The notes under the pieces are model-generated. The model saw only the letters and a list, made by a program, of their open reading frames with translations, searched no databases and was not told where the DNA came from. From NCBI RefSeq assembly GCF_023028105.1, contig NZ_CP095491.1, positions 1,240,001-1,304,000 on the forward strand: DNA of 64,000 bases, written 5' to 3'. The DNA comes from Halosolutus gelatinilyticus. GTDB lineage: Archaea; Halobacteriota; Halobacteria; Halobacteriales; Natrialbaceae. Below, in pieces: positions 28,352 to 39,533 of the stretch (positions within the stretch are counted from its first letter, which is position 1; every line of letters starts with the position of its first letter). The translations under genes and the position numbers were made by a program.

Positions 28352-29265
28352 GCCTGTACCCCCGTGGTGTACGACTGGAAGACGTCGTCGAGCGACGCCT
28401 CGCTCGTCGAGAAGTCCTGGACCTCGATGCCGCGGTCTTCGAGCATCGAGAGGACGGCCGTCTTCGAGCCGTCGACCTGGACGACTACCGTCGGCGGCGT
28501 CTCCCCTTCGACCACGGCGTCGCGAACGTCGGGGAGCGATCGAACGGCCTGGAGGGCGCCGTCGTCGATCCGATCGACGGTGACGCGCAGCACCGTTCCG
28601 TCGCTGACCGAATCGCGCAGCCCCTTGACGGAATCGACGGCGACCATCTCGCCGTTTCGGAGGATGCCGACGCGATCGCAGACCGCTTCGACCTGCTCCA
28701 TGATGTGACTCGAGAAGAAGACGGTCGCGCCGCGGGCGTTCTCCTCGCGGACGATCTCCCGCATCTCGCGGGCGCCGTTGGGGTCGAGTCCGGTGGAGGG
28801 CTCGTCCAGGATCAGCAGGTCGGGTTCGCCGACCAGCGCCATCGCGAGCATGAGCCGTTGGGCCATCCCCTTCGAGTAGCCGCCGGCCTTCTTGTCGATC
28901 GCGTCGGCCAAGTCGACCCGTTCGAGGAGGGCCCGGGGGTCGTCGTCGACGCCCTTCGATTTGATGGCGAACTCGAGGTGTTGGCGGGCGGTGAGCCGGT
29001 CGTAGGTTTCATAGCCCTCGGGGAGGACGCCCGTCCGCGAGCGGATCTCGCGGCTGTGCGCCTGCGCGTCGAGGCCGAGGACCGCGACCTGCCCGGCCGT
29101 GGGCCGGACGAAATCGAGCAAGATATTGATCGTCGTCGACTTCCCGGCGCCGTTGGGACCCAGAAAGCCGAACACCTCGCCCTCTTCGACCTCGAAGCTG
29201 AGGTCGTCGAGCGCGAGGGTCTGACCGTAGGATTTGGTCAGGCCGTCGACTGTGATAGCGGGCAT
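28348..29265 (-). CDS. ABC transporter ATP-binding protein
   Basis: A 305-residue ATPase. Walker A GPNGAGKSTT, the signature segment YSKGMAQRL, Walker B LLILDEPSTGLDP and the switch-histidine strand FFSSHIMEQ are all intact. A C-terminal extension of about 90 residues resembles the DrrA/CcmA-type exporters. ATG 29265 is preferred; a GTG six codons upstream (29283) is possible. It is co-translated with the ABC-2 permease downstream. Confidence 0.93.
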   Translation of the reverse strand: MPAITVDGLTKSYGQTLALDDLSFEVEEGEVFGFLGPNGAGKSTTINILLDFVRPTAGQVAVLGLDAQAHSREIRSRTGVLPEGYETYDRLTARQHLEFAIKSKGVDDDPRALLERVDLADAIDKKAGGYSKGMAQRLMLAMALVGEPDLLILDEPSTGLDPNGAREMREIVREENARGATVFFSSHIMEQVEAVCDRVGILRNGEMVAVDSVKGLRDSVSDGTVLRVTVDRIDDGALQAVRSLPDVRDAVVEGETPPTVVVQVDGSKTAVLSMLEDRGIEVQDFSTSEASLDDVFQSYTTGVQA

Positions 29266-29358
29266 AGTCGTCTGTGTGGACACGGCGTTTCCCGATAAGG
29301 TTTGTTACTTGCACTCACTAATCTACAGTTTCGTGGAGCGGGAATTAACGCCAGGGCC

Positions 29359-29628
29359 TCAGATCGGGTCGTCGGGGGCGTGCTGCTCGGCGATCCGTTC
29401 GGCCTCGTCGGCGTAGCGCTCGCGGGTCTCCTCGTCGGTCACGGGCTGGAGTTCCGACTCGGGGATCTCGGCGCCGGCGGTCACCGTCGGACCCGACCGC
29501 AGGGCCGTCGACGATCGCTCTCGCTGCTGGTAGCGCGAGCCGTCGGGGGTCGCGTAGACGAGCGTGACGAGGTTGCGCTGGTCGAACGATCGTTCGACGA
29601 GCCAACACTGTACGGTCGAGTTACTCAT
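29359..29628 (-). CDS. Conserved haloarchaeal hypothetical protein
   Basis: An 89-residue acidic soluble protein. The N-terminal half looks like a small beta-sheet (VQCWLVERSFDQRNLVTLVY...), and the C-terminal half is a charged helix ending in Asp/Pro. I recognise no named domain. ATG 29628 is followed by sequence with strong haloarchaeal codon bias. It is upstream of the ABC operon on the same strand, with about 90 bp between. Confidence 0.65.
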   Translation of the reverse strand: MSNSTVQCWLVERSFDQRNLVTLVYATPDGSRYQQRERSSTALRSGPTVTAGAEIPESELQPVTDEETRERYADEAERIAEQHAPDDPI

Positions 29629-29729
29629 ACGGGGAGGTTTCGGGCCGACTACCGAGAAAGTACCGCGTCGAATCGACGGCCGCGAGTAAGCCCCGCCCTA
29701 CTTTACGACCGGCGGAAGAGCATCCGTCG

Positions 29730-30404
29730 ATGGAGTGGACCGATCGGGTCGACCAGTTGCTGTACGACGGCGAGCGCGAACGCCACCGGGTCGATCTCGA
29801 CGCGGCGACGATCGTCGTCACGACCCACCGCCTGCTCGCGTTCACGCCCGGCGGCCGCGGGAAAGATTTCCGGGACGTCGACCGACCCAACGTCCGGAGG
29901 ATAGCCGTCGAGACCGACGGAAATCTCCGCCAGGCGGTCCGCGCGATCGTGGCCGGACTGCTCGGTGCGGGGTTGTTCGCGACGGCGTCGGTCGTCGACG
30001 CGTCGGGGCTGTTCGGCGGGACGGATCTCGACAGTGGCGGTCCGGTCGCGAGCGCGGCGGAAAGCGCACTTGAGATCGTCCGAACGCTGCTCGTCGCGTT
30101 CGACGTCGGGATCACCCTCGTCGGCGTCTGCTTCCTCGCGATCGCCGTCGCCTTCGGCGTTCGCTACGTCAAATCGCGATCGCGCCGGCTCATCGTCCGG
30201 ATCGCCGGCGAGGAGAACCTCGATCTCCCCGTCACCGACGTCGACGTCGAGGCCGGTCGCGTGACGGAGTTGGCGAACGCGATCGACCCCTCGACGCCGG
30301 CGTCCGACGCGGACGACGCCGCGGCCGCGCTCCCGCCGGGTGACGCCGACGTCGGCTCGAAGCGGGAGTTCGAACCCGACGTCGATCCCGACCCCGAGCG
30401 GTGA
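29730..30404 (+). CDS. Membrane protein with PH-like N-terminal segment
   Basis: A 224-residue protein. The first 70 residues (YDGERERHRVDLDAATIVVTTHRLLAF...) resemble the bacterial-type PH/YdbS-like domains found before membrane segments. Two hydrophobic helices follow (about 70-90 and 120-145). A second beta-rich stretch (SRRLIVRIAGEENLDLPV) precedes an acidic tail with many Asp and Pro. Function unknown. It lies 66 bp ahead of uvrC on the same strand. Confidence 0.65.
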   Translation: MEWTDRVDQLLYDGERERHRVDLDAATIVVTTHRLLAFTPGGRGKDFRDVDRPNVRRIAVETDGNLRQAVRAIVAGLLGAGLFATASVVDASGLFGGTDLDSGGPVASAAESALEIVRTLLVAFDVGITLVGVCFLAIAVAFGVRYVKSRSRRLIVRIAGEENLDLPVTDVDVEAGRVTELANAIDPSTPASDADDAAAALPPGDADVGSKREFEPDVDPDPER

Positions 30405-30470
30405 CGGCAGACTCGGCGGACGCCGATCGCTGACGTCAGCCTCAAATTCGCGGGCGCCCTACGGCCGCCG

Positions 30471-32270
30471 ATGAACGCGGACGAGGTTCGCGAGCGCGCT
30501 CGATCGTTGCCCCGCGAGCCCGGCGTCTACCAGTTCCGGGAGGGCGAGACGACGCTGTACGTCGGGAAGGCAGTCGACCTGCGCGGGCGCGTCGGCTCCT
30601 ACGCCGACCCGCGCAGCGCGCGCATCCGCCGGATGGTCGATCGGGCCGACGGGATCGAGATCGCGGTCACGGACACGGAGACGCAGGCGCTGTTGCTCGA
30701 AGCGAACCTCATCAAGCGCCACCAGCCCCGCTACAACGTCCGGCTCAAGGACGACAAGTCCTACCCGATGGTTCAGCTGACGAACCACGAGGCGCCCCGG
30801 ATCGAAGCGACCCGGGATCCCAGCGAGTCCGCCACCGTCTTCGGGCCGTTCACGAACAAGGGGCAGGTCGACACCGTCGTGAAGGCGCTCCGAGAGACGT
30901 ACGGCGTTCGCGGCTGTTCGGACCACAAGTACGCCGGTCGCGATCGGCCCTGCCTCGACTACGAGATGGGGCTCTGTACGGCCCCGTGCACCCGCGAAAT
31001 CGACCTCGAGAGCTACCGGGAGGACGTGACCGCCGTCGAACGGTTCTTCGAGGGTGAAACAGGCGTCCTCGCCGATCCGCTACGCCGGGAGATGGAAGCC
31101 GCCGCGGAGGACCGGAACTTCGAGCGCGCGGCGAACCTCCGCGATCGGCTCGAGACCGTCGAGGCGTTCCACGGCGGGGGCGGCGAGGCGGTTCAGTCGG
31201 TCGGCGACGAGCGCGCCGTCGACGTGCTCGGGGTCGCGATCGAGGGCGAGACCGCCACGGTCGCCCGCCTGCGCGCCGAGAACGGAAAGCTGGTCGATCG
31301 CGATCGGCACGCGCTCCAGGGGCCGGAAACCGGGCCCGGGCCCGGAGGTGAGGCGGACGTCGAGAACGCCGAAACCGGGCGCGAGACGAGCGACCGGGAC
31401 GGGGGCGTCCCCGCCGTCCTCGCGGCCTTCATCGTCCAGTACTACGCCGAGCGCGACCTTCCGGACGCGCTGCTCCTGCCAGAGCGCCACGGCGACGAGG
31501 AGGTTGCGGCGTGGCTCGACGCCGAGGGAGTCGCCGTCCGGGTGCCGGGCGCTGGCCGCGAGGCGAAACTGGTCGAACTCGCGCTCAAGAACGCCCGGCG
31601 CAACGTCGGCGGTCGCGACGAGTGCGGTATGCTCGCCGACGCGCTCGGCCTCGACGCCGCCCGGCGCATCGAGGGGTTCGACGTGAGCCACGCCCAGGGG
31701 CGGTCGGCGGTCGGAAGCAACGTCGCGTTCGTCGACGGGAGCGCCGAGAAAGCCCACTACCGCCGGAAGAAGCTCACGGACCAGAACGACGACTACGACA
31801 ACATGCGGGCGCTCGTCGAGTGGCGCGCCCGCCGCGCCGTCGAGGGCCGCGACGATCGGCCCGATCCCGACCTGCTGCTGATCGACGGCGGCGAAGGCCA
31901 ACTCGCGGCCGCTCGCGACGCGCTGACTGAGGCGGGTTGGGACGTTCCCGCGATCGCGCTCGCGAAGGCCGAAGAGCGGGTCGTCACCCCCGATCGGGAA
32001 TTCTCGTGGCCGTCGGACGCCCCGCACCTACACCTCCTCCAGCGCGTGCGCGACGAGGCACACCGCTTCGCGGTCCAGTACCACCAGACGGTCCGCGACG
32101 AGGTCAAGACGGTTCTCGACGATGTGCCCGGCGTCGGTCCCGAAACCCGCAAGCGGTTGTTGGGGCGGTTCGGCAGCGTCGAGAACGTTCGGGAGGCGAC
32201 GATCGAGGACTTGCGGAGCGTGTCGGGCGTCGGCGAGAAGACGGCCGAGACGATCAAGTCCCGACTGTAG
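30471..32270 (+). CDS. uvrC: UvrABC excinuclease subunit C
   Basis: A 599-residue nucleotide-excision-repair nuclease that cuts on both sides of a lesion after UvrB loading. In order: GIY-YIG nuclease domain (PGVYQF...TLYVGKA, residues 16-40), a Cys-containing region (about 145-172), UVR motif (about 205-235), RNase H-like nuclease domain with FDVSHAQG (about 404), and C-terminal tandem helix-hairpin-helix (from about 545). A Gly/Pro/Glu-rich spacer near residues 285-310, encoded partly by a 16-bp palindrome (31330-31345), separates the halves. Bacterial-type gene typical of haloarchaea. Confidence 0.95.
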   Translation: MNADEVRERARSLPREPGVYQFREGETTLYVGKAVDLRGRVGSYADPRSARIRRMVDRADGIEIAVTDTETQALLLEANLIKRHQPRYNVRLKDDKSYPMVQLTNHEAPRIEATRDPSESATVFGPFTNKGQVDTVVKALRETYGVRGCSDHKYAGRDRPCLDYEMGLCTAPCTREIDLESYREDVTAVERFFEGETGVLADPLRREMEAAAEDRNFERAANLRDRLETVEAFHGGGGEAVQSVGDERAVDVLGVAIEGETATVARLRAENGKLVDRDRHALQGPETGPGPGGEADVENAETGRETSDRDGGVPAVLAAFIVQYYAERDLPDALLLPERHGDEEVAAWLDAEGVAVRVPGAGREAKLVELALKNARRNVGGRDECGMLADALGLDAARRIEGFDVSHAQGRSAVGSNVAFVDGSAEKAHYRRKKLTDQNDDYDNMRALVEWRARRAVEGRDDRPDPDLLLIDGGEGQLAAARDALTEAGWDVPAIALAKAEERVVTPDREFSWPSDAPHLHLLQRVRDEAHRFAVQYHQTVRDEVKTVLDDVPGVGPETRKRLLGRFGSVENVREATIEDLRSVSGVGEKTAETIKSRL

Positions 32271-33226
32271 CGCGTAGGGATCGTCCGCCGGAACGAAACC
32301 TAGATCGGCACCGCGGTCGGTGAACGGCGCGCTGAGGCCGTTCTCGATCGGGTTCGAGACTAGTACCGTACGAGAAGGTCGTGAGGAGGTAACCTAGTTG
32401 AAGAATACCGCTGAGGACCTGGACAACAGGCCCTCAAGAGCATGCCGATCGAGCCACGGATCGGGGTTGTATCGCCGGGTTGGCGATCAATGAAAGGGTA
32501 GCACGTAACCGAACTCCCATGAGGTAGCATAGTGCCACAGGCCACTGACGGTTTCGGTGTTAGCGTGATTGGTTCTCGTGTGGATCGGTAGCATCACCAC
32601 CGCACCATCGTATACCGTGTGGTCAATTATAAGCGTTTTTGTTGGCGAAAAGTATGCCAATACGCCAATTTGAGCGCATATATATCCAATTATATGCCGT
32701 AGAAAATCCAACACGTATAGATCAAGCAGGTCGCCCGGGTCGGTTTTGGGGATCTGCTCGTTTTCGGGCACCGACTCTCAGCGGACGTACACCAGTTACC
32801 GATCGAGCGCGCCCGGAATCGCCGCTCACCGGCGCCGAGCGGCGGGCCGTGGCGGTACTCGCTCGAATTCGGTTCGAACGCAGTACCGCCGAAAACGATG
32901 GTACGTGGGGGGGTGGGACCCCGGTCGCAATCGGTCACAGGATGAATGATTGATTTTGACCAGGGTGCCTACGGTAGCATGGTCACGTGCCGGCGTGCAC
33001 GCGACAGTTCGTCATTTGGGTGCACGTAGCATTAACCGTCGAACTCGCTCCCAACGAGTGGGAATCGCCAAACTATCGGAAATCGGCGTCGGTAACAAAT
33101 CGAGCGATCGCGCTCGTACGCGCGAATGGTAGACCAGACACCGCGATCGCGGATCGGTACTCGTAGGGCGATCGGGCCGAACGATCGCCCGCAACGGCGA
33201 CCGGTTGCGAAGACAGGGATAGCCCT
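32271..33226. other. Gene-poor, partly AT-rich intergenic region
   Basis: Nearly 1 kb without a convincing gene. The part from about 32480 to 32740 is clearly lower in GC than the rest of the window and contains overlapping short frames on both strands with uncharacteristic codon use. The piece 32340-32560 has internal order (many short GC stems) and could be a decayed insertion or a structured RNA, but it matches no RNA family I can recognise. No tRNA fold was found. Confidence 0.5.
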
Positions 33227-33253
33227 ATGCGCTTCGGTGTCGACTATCGCACC

Positions 33254-33547
33254 ATGGACGACGACGAACTCGAGGACTTGCTCGACGAACTCGATAGCCA
33301 GGGCGACCTCGAGACGGCCGAACAGGTGCTGTCGATCCGAAAGGAGAGCCGCCGATACGGGAAACCGGTCACCATCGTGGAGGGGTTCGACCTTCCGAAG
33401 CCCGAGATTCAATCGATCGCCTCGGATCTGAAGTCGTCGATGGGGACCGGCGGCACGGTCGACGAGGGGCGGATCGAACTCCAGGGCGACCACCTGGATC
33501 GCGTCCCGAACCTGCTTCGCGAGCGCGGATTCGACGTTCGCGAGTGA
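33254..33547 (+). CDS. SUI1/eIF1-family translation factor
   Basis: A 97-residue SUI1-fold protein, archaeal homologue of eIF1/YciH, which proofreads start-codon selection on the small ribosomal subunit. The family core is visible as KSSMGTGGTVDEGRIELQGD (residues about 61-80), followed by a C-terminal helix. ATG 33254 fits the usual family length; an in-frame ATG at 33227 would add nine residues. Confidence 0.9.
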   Translation: MDDDELEDLLDELDSQGDLETAEQVLSIRKESRRYGKPVTIVEGFDLPKPEIQSIASDLKSSMGTGGTVDEGRIELQGDHLDRVPNLLRERGFDVRE

Positions 33548-33658
33548 GTCGGGTCGCAGCCGACGACCGCAGGGCGTCCCGCGCCCGTCCGAGCGGAGTC
33601 GGCGTCTGCTGTGTAGCGCGGTGGAACCACTTTGCCCCTCGATCGCGTAGCGTCGACC

Positions 33659-34141
33659 ATGGAGATCCGACCAGCCGCGACGGACGATCGCGAGGAGATC
33701 AGGCGCGTGGCCCGCGCGACCTGGCACGACACGTACGACGAACTCGACGCGGCGACGATCGACGAGACGATCGACGACTGGTACGGCGACGAGGCGCTCG
33801 AACGAGCGCTCTCGGAGGCCGGAACCGCGTTCCTCGTCGCCGAGCAGGACGGGGAAATCGTCGGCTTCACGCACGGCGTCGTCCAGGACGACGAGGGCGA
33901 CGTCCTCCGCATGGCCGTCCATCCGGATCACCAGCGGGAGGGCATCGGCACCGCCCTGCACGAACGGCTTCAGGAGGACCTGCGGGATTTCAATATGAAT
34001 CGGATGCGCGCGATCGATCTCGCGTCGAACGGACAGGGTCGGCGGTTCTACGAGGAACAGGGGTTCGAGCGGACCGGCGAGGGCGAGGTCGAAATCGGCG
34101 GCGAGCAGCGTCGTGAAGTGGTCTACACGCTCGACCTCTGA
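33659..34141 (+). CDS. GNAT-family N-acetyltransferase
   Basis: A 160-residue acetyltransferase with the full GNAT fold: N-terminal MEIRPAATDDREEIRRV, acetyl-CoA pyrophosphate loop in VHPDHQREGIGTALHE (R/Q-x-x-G-x-G/A, residues about 89-104) and the C-terminal NGQGRRFYEEQGFE. The acceptor (protein N-terminus, lysine or small molecule) cannot be deduced. Separate from its neighbours by more than 100 bp on each side. Confidence 0.88.
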   Translation: MEIRPAATDDREEIRRVARATWHDTYDELDAATIDETIDDWYGDEALERALSEAGTAFLVAEQDGEIVGFTHGVVQDDEGDVLRMAVHPDHQREGIGTALHERLQEDLRDFNMNRMRAIDLASNGQGRRFYEEQGFERTGEGEVEIGGEQRREVVYTLDL

Positions 34142-34384
34142 CGGAGTGGGGACGAACCGATCGCGACGGGACCGACGCCTCGCCGGCGTTCCGACGCGGT
34201 ACGAGTAGCTCGCTTCGATCCGGTGCGGGGCAACCGATCGGGTCCGAGCGGCGGCAGCCGCCGGCCTCGAGGCGAGGACGGCCGATCGGACCGGCGTCGG
34301 TTCGAGCCCCCCACAAGAAGGGGCTTGCACATTCATCGGGGGGAAGCAAGTGCGCAGCACCCATCTGTTAAAGAAGCATACAGT

Positions 34385-35749
34385 ATGGCAACGAAGGAGC
34401 CGAGTGAGGCGGATATTCTCCGTCCGATCAAACAGACGTCGACGAAGTACTACGCGCTGGTCGCCCTCGCCGGGCTCGCGTTCGTCCTCTTCTTGATCGG
34501 CTGGGGGATCCAGCTCGCGGAAGGACTGGTCGTCACCGGACTCTCGGATTGGGGAACCGGCGGCGGCGTCACGTGGGGACTGTACATCGGGGCGTTCATC
34601 TGGTGGGTCGGCATCGCCCACGGCGGCATCATCCTCTCCGCAGCCGTCAGGCTGCTCGGAATGGATCGGTACATGCCGGTCGCCCGCCTCGCCGAACTGC
34701 TGACGATCGCCGGCCTTTCCGCGGCGGGTTTTTACATCATCATCCACCTGGGCCGTCCCGATCGGATGGTCACGAGCGTCCTCGGCCACTACCACATCAC
34801 CGTCCACAGCTCGCCGCTGGTGTGGGACGTCACCGTCATCACGGCCTACTTCGTGTTGACCGCGACGTATCTCGGGCTGACGGTCCGCTACGACGTCACG
34901 CGACTGCGCGGCGACTTGCCCGACCGGCTCGGGCCGATCTACAAATTCCTCACGATCGGCTACACCGAGCGCGAGGACGCGGTCGTCCAGCGGATGGTCT
35001 GGTGGCTCGCGCTGGCGATCATCATCATGGCTCCGCTGTTGCTCCACGGCGGCGTCATCCCGTGGCTGTTCGCCGTCCTCCCGACGTACCCGACGTGGTA
35101 CGGCGGCGTCCAGGGACCGCAGTTCCTCACGATCGCACTCACGTCCGCGATCAGCGGCGTGATCCTTCTCGCGTACGGCTTCCGCTGGGCCTACGACTGG
35201 GATCACATCATCACCGACGACATCTTCCGCGGACTCCTCCTCTGGCTCGGATTCTTCTGCCTGCTGTTCCTCTGGCTGCAGCTCCAGCAGAACGTCACCG
35301 GTCTGTTCAAGCCGCCGGTCGACGTCGGCCACGCGGCGGAGGCGCGGCTCCACAGTCCGATCTACCGGTTCGCGATGCTGCTCGTCTTCACCGTCCTCGT
35401 CTACATCTTCGCGCAGGCGATCCGGCCGAGCCTCTTCACCAAGAAGCGGGCCGTCGTGGCCGGCGTGATGGTCCTCACAGCGACGGTCCTGGAAAAAATC
35501 CTCTTCGTCGTCGAGGGCTTCCTGCACCCGACGTTCGACATTTACGCGGCCACCCCGGGCGTCTACTTCCCGAGCCTCATCGAGATCATGTCGCTCGTCG
35601 GAACGGTCGCCATGGTAACGCTGTTCTTCGCGCTCGTCGCGAAGGTCATCCCCGTGGTCGAACTGCACGCGATCGAACACCTGCGGGACGGCCACGACTC
35701 CGAGACGTCCCACGACCGAAGCGGGGACTCTCCCCTCGAATCGTCCTAA
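34385..35749 (+). CDS. NrfD/PsrC-family membrane protein (orphan quinol anchor)
   Basis: A 454-residue integral membrane protein with about ten helices, of the NrfD/PsrC type that binds menaquinol and anchors molybdopterin or iron-sulfur oxidoreductases. Family marks are the WGLYIGAFIWWVGIAHGG segment in the second helix and the IIHLGRPDRM segment. The catalytic and Fe-S subunits normally beside such genes are absent here. ATG 34385 is chosen because the preceding in-frame sequence is arginine-rich and non-coding. The short C-terminal tail is acidic and cytoplasmic. Confidence 0.88.
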   Translation: MATKEPSEADILRPIKQTSTKYYALVALAGLAFVLFLIGWGIQLAEGLVVTGLSDWGTGGGVTWGLYIGAFIWWVGIAHGGIILSAAVRLLGMDRYMPVARLAELLTIAGLSAAGFYIIIHLGRPDRMVTSVLGHYHITVHSSPLVWDVTVITAYFVLTATYLGLTVRYDVTRLRGDLPDRLGPIYKFLTIGYTEREDAVVQRMVWWLALAIIIMAPLLLHGGVIPWLFAVLPTYPTWYGGVQGPQFLTIALTSAISGVILLAYGFRWAYDWDHIITDDIFRGLLLWLGFFCLLFLWLQLQQNVTGLFKPPVDVGHAAEARLHSPIYRFAMLLVFTVLVYIFAQAIRPSLFTKKRAVVAGVMVLTATVLEKILFVVEGFLHPTFDIYAATPGVYFPSLIEIMSLVGTVAMVTLFFALVAKVIPVVELHAIEHLRDGHDSETSHDRSGDSPLESS

Positions 35750-35905
35750 CCCGGCGCGAACGCCGATTCTACGCTCAGTTCGATCGGGAGCGGTCTCGGT
35801 TCGACCGATCGGGAGCGGTTGCCGCCCGACCCGATCGCGACCGACCGGATCGTTCCAGTGGACCTAGCTCGCGTGCTCTCACAGCAACTTATTTATTCTA
35901 GGACG

Positions 35906-35921
35906 CTAAATCCAGCTTTAG
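35906..35921. promoter_or_regulatory. Inverted repeat upstream of the metal-exporter-like gene
   Basis: CTAAA-N6-TTTAG lies about 50 bp before the GTG start, next to an AT-rich TTATTTATT that may be the TATA box. It could be an operator for a DtxR/MntR-type metal regulator, but it differs from the iron boxes at 9185-9461. Confidence 0.35.
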
Positions 35922-35970
35922 AGATGTCTAATCTTCGGATGTATGGAAACCAAACCGCGGGTGAGAACTC

Positions 35971-37197
35971 GTGAACGAGCTTCTCGTCGTGCTCCTCGAA
36001 TCACTTCGCGACAGCTACGTCCAGGTTAGCGCGTTCGTCGCGGTGACGGTCTTGGCGTTCAGCCTGATCCAGTACCGAACCGACGGCGCACTGTTGGCCG
36101 CGATCGAGGGCAACGAGCGCCTCCAGGTATTGTTCGGCGGCCTCCTCGGATTGACGCCCGGCTGTGGCGGCGCGATCGTCGTGATGCCGCTGTACGTCCG
36201 CGGCACCGTGAGCTTCGGGACGGTGGTCGCGACCCTCGGCGCGACGGCGGGCGACTCGGCGTTCGTCATCCTCGCGCTCGCCCCCGAGGCCGCGCTCTAC
36301 GCCTACGCGATCGCGTTCGCCGCCTCCGTCGCGACGGGATACCTCGTCGATTCCGTCGGCCTCGGGGTCTCCCGAGTCGACGCGGCGGTCGCGAAGCTCT
36401 CGCCGGCGATGGCCGACGGCGGTACCGCGGTCCGCGGTGGCGTCAGCCCCAATCCCGCCCACGACTATCCCGGCGGGGCACCGACCCACGCCCACGAACA
36501 CGGCCCCGATCGGCGGTCGCGGATCCTGACGCCGCTGTCCCACCTCGCACACGTCGTCTGGTGGATCGCTGCCGTCGCCGGACTCGTCTTGGGCACGGTC
36601 TACCTCCTCCGCGGCGGCCCCGAAGTCCCGCTCGCGCTCGGGGTCGGCTTCGACGGCGCGTTCACGGCCGTCGGCGTCACGGGAACGGTGCTGTCGCTGT
36701 ACCTCTACGGCGTCGGCCGCCACTACGTTGGCGAGGGCGAGATCGCCCGCGCCCGCGAGTCGTTCTCGTCGGCCTACGACACGCTCACCCACGCGGCGAT
36801 GGAGACCAGCTTCGTCACCGTCTGGGTCGTGGTGGCCCTCCTGATCTACGAGTACGCGGTCGTCCTCACCGGACTCAACGTCGCCGCGATCGCGGCCGCG
36901 GCGGGGATCTTCGCCCCGATCGGCGGCGCGATCGTCGGGCTGATTCCGGGCTGTGGTCCCCAGATCCTGCTGGCGAGCGTCTACGCCGAGGGGAGCCTGC
37001 CCTTCTCCGCGCTCACCGCCAACGCGATCAGCCAGGACGGCGACGCCCTGTTCCCGCTTTTGGCCGTCGACGCCCGCGCCGCGATCGTCGCCTCGATCTA
37101 CAACGTCCTCCCCGCGATCGTCGTCGGCGTCGCGCTCCACCTGCTGTGGGGACCCGTGTTCGGGATGCCGGAGTTCGGGTTCGGAGTCCTGGGGTGA
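35971..37197 (+). CDS. Putative manganese/heavy-metal exporter (10-TM)
   Basis: A 408-residue membrane protein resembling the 'putative manganese transporter' 10-TM family. Two internally repeated halves are seen: GLTPGCGGAIVVMPLYVRG (about 60-78) and GLIPGCGPQILLASVYAEG (about 324-342), each with a Pro-Gly-Cys-Gly motif probably lining the pore. A cytoplasmic loop between them (about 145-180) is His-rich (THAHEH), fitting metal handling. The start is GTG. An inverted repeat upstream (35906-35921) may mediate metal control. Confidence 0.8.
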   Translation: MNELLVVLLESLRDSYVQVSAFVAVTVLAFSLIQYRTDGALLAAIEGNERLQVLFGGLLGLTPGCGGAIVVMPLYVRGTVSFGTVVATLGATAGDSAFVILALAPEAALYAYAIAFAASVATGYLVDSVGLGVSRVDAAVAKLSPAMADGGTAVRGGVSPNPAHDYPGGAPTHAHEHGPDRRSRILTPLSHLAHVVWWIAAVAGLVLGTVYLLRGGPEVPLALGVGFDGAFTAVGVTGTVLSLYLYGVGRHYVGEGEIARARESFSSAYDTLTHAAMETSFVTVWVVVALLIYEYAVVLTGLNVAAIAAAAGIFAPIGGAIVGLIPGCGPQILLASVYAEGSLPFSALTANAISQDGDALFPLLAVDARAAIVASIYNVLPAIVVGVALHLLWGPVFGMPEFGFGVLG

Positions 37198-37337
37198 CCC
37201 ACCGATGAGGCCGGCCACCCCCTCGTGAAAACAACGACGGCTCGTCGAGTCGAAAAGCGGTGGACGATCCGAGAAACCGCTTCGGATCGGACCGGAACCG
37301 AAGCCGGCGGATCGGTGCAGATCAGAGAATCGGACGC

Positions 37338-39395
<2,058 letters not shown>

Positions 39396-39533
39396 GATGG
39401 TTCGGGTAGGGATCGAAGCCACTTTACGGGCACGCTTATCCGCGCGGTATCGAGCCGCGCCGACGCGCGGACCGGTTCACGAGCGGCGAGTGACCCTGCA
39501 GGACTATCTCGCTACGCCTCGTACCGTGTGTCC

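Noticed and set aside
32341-32370. tRNA-like GGTTCGAGACT in the uvrC downstream region
   Set aside because: No matching T stem, D arm or anticodon arm could be drawn.
32360-32771. Two overlapping minus-strand short frames (61 and 94 codons) in the uvrC-SUI1 gap
   Set aside because: Codon use and composition are unlike haloarchaeal genes, and no motif was recognised. Kept only as an unexplained region.
34290-34330. tRNA-like T-arm sequence (GGTTCGAGCC) before the NrfD gene
   Set aside because: Flanking bases do not pair to form the T stem or acceptor stem. The AGCCCC/GGGGCT pair here is a simple hairpin.
33032-35713. Very long minus-strand open frame (893 codons) opposite the SUI1, GNAT and NrfD genes
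   Set aside because: It is the complement of three recognised genes. Its product is Arg/Asp/Val low-complexity with no domain.
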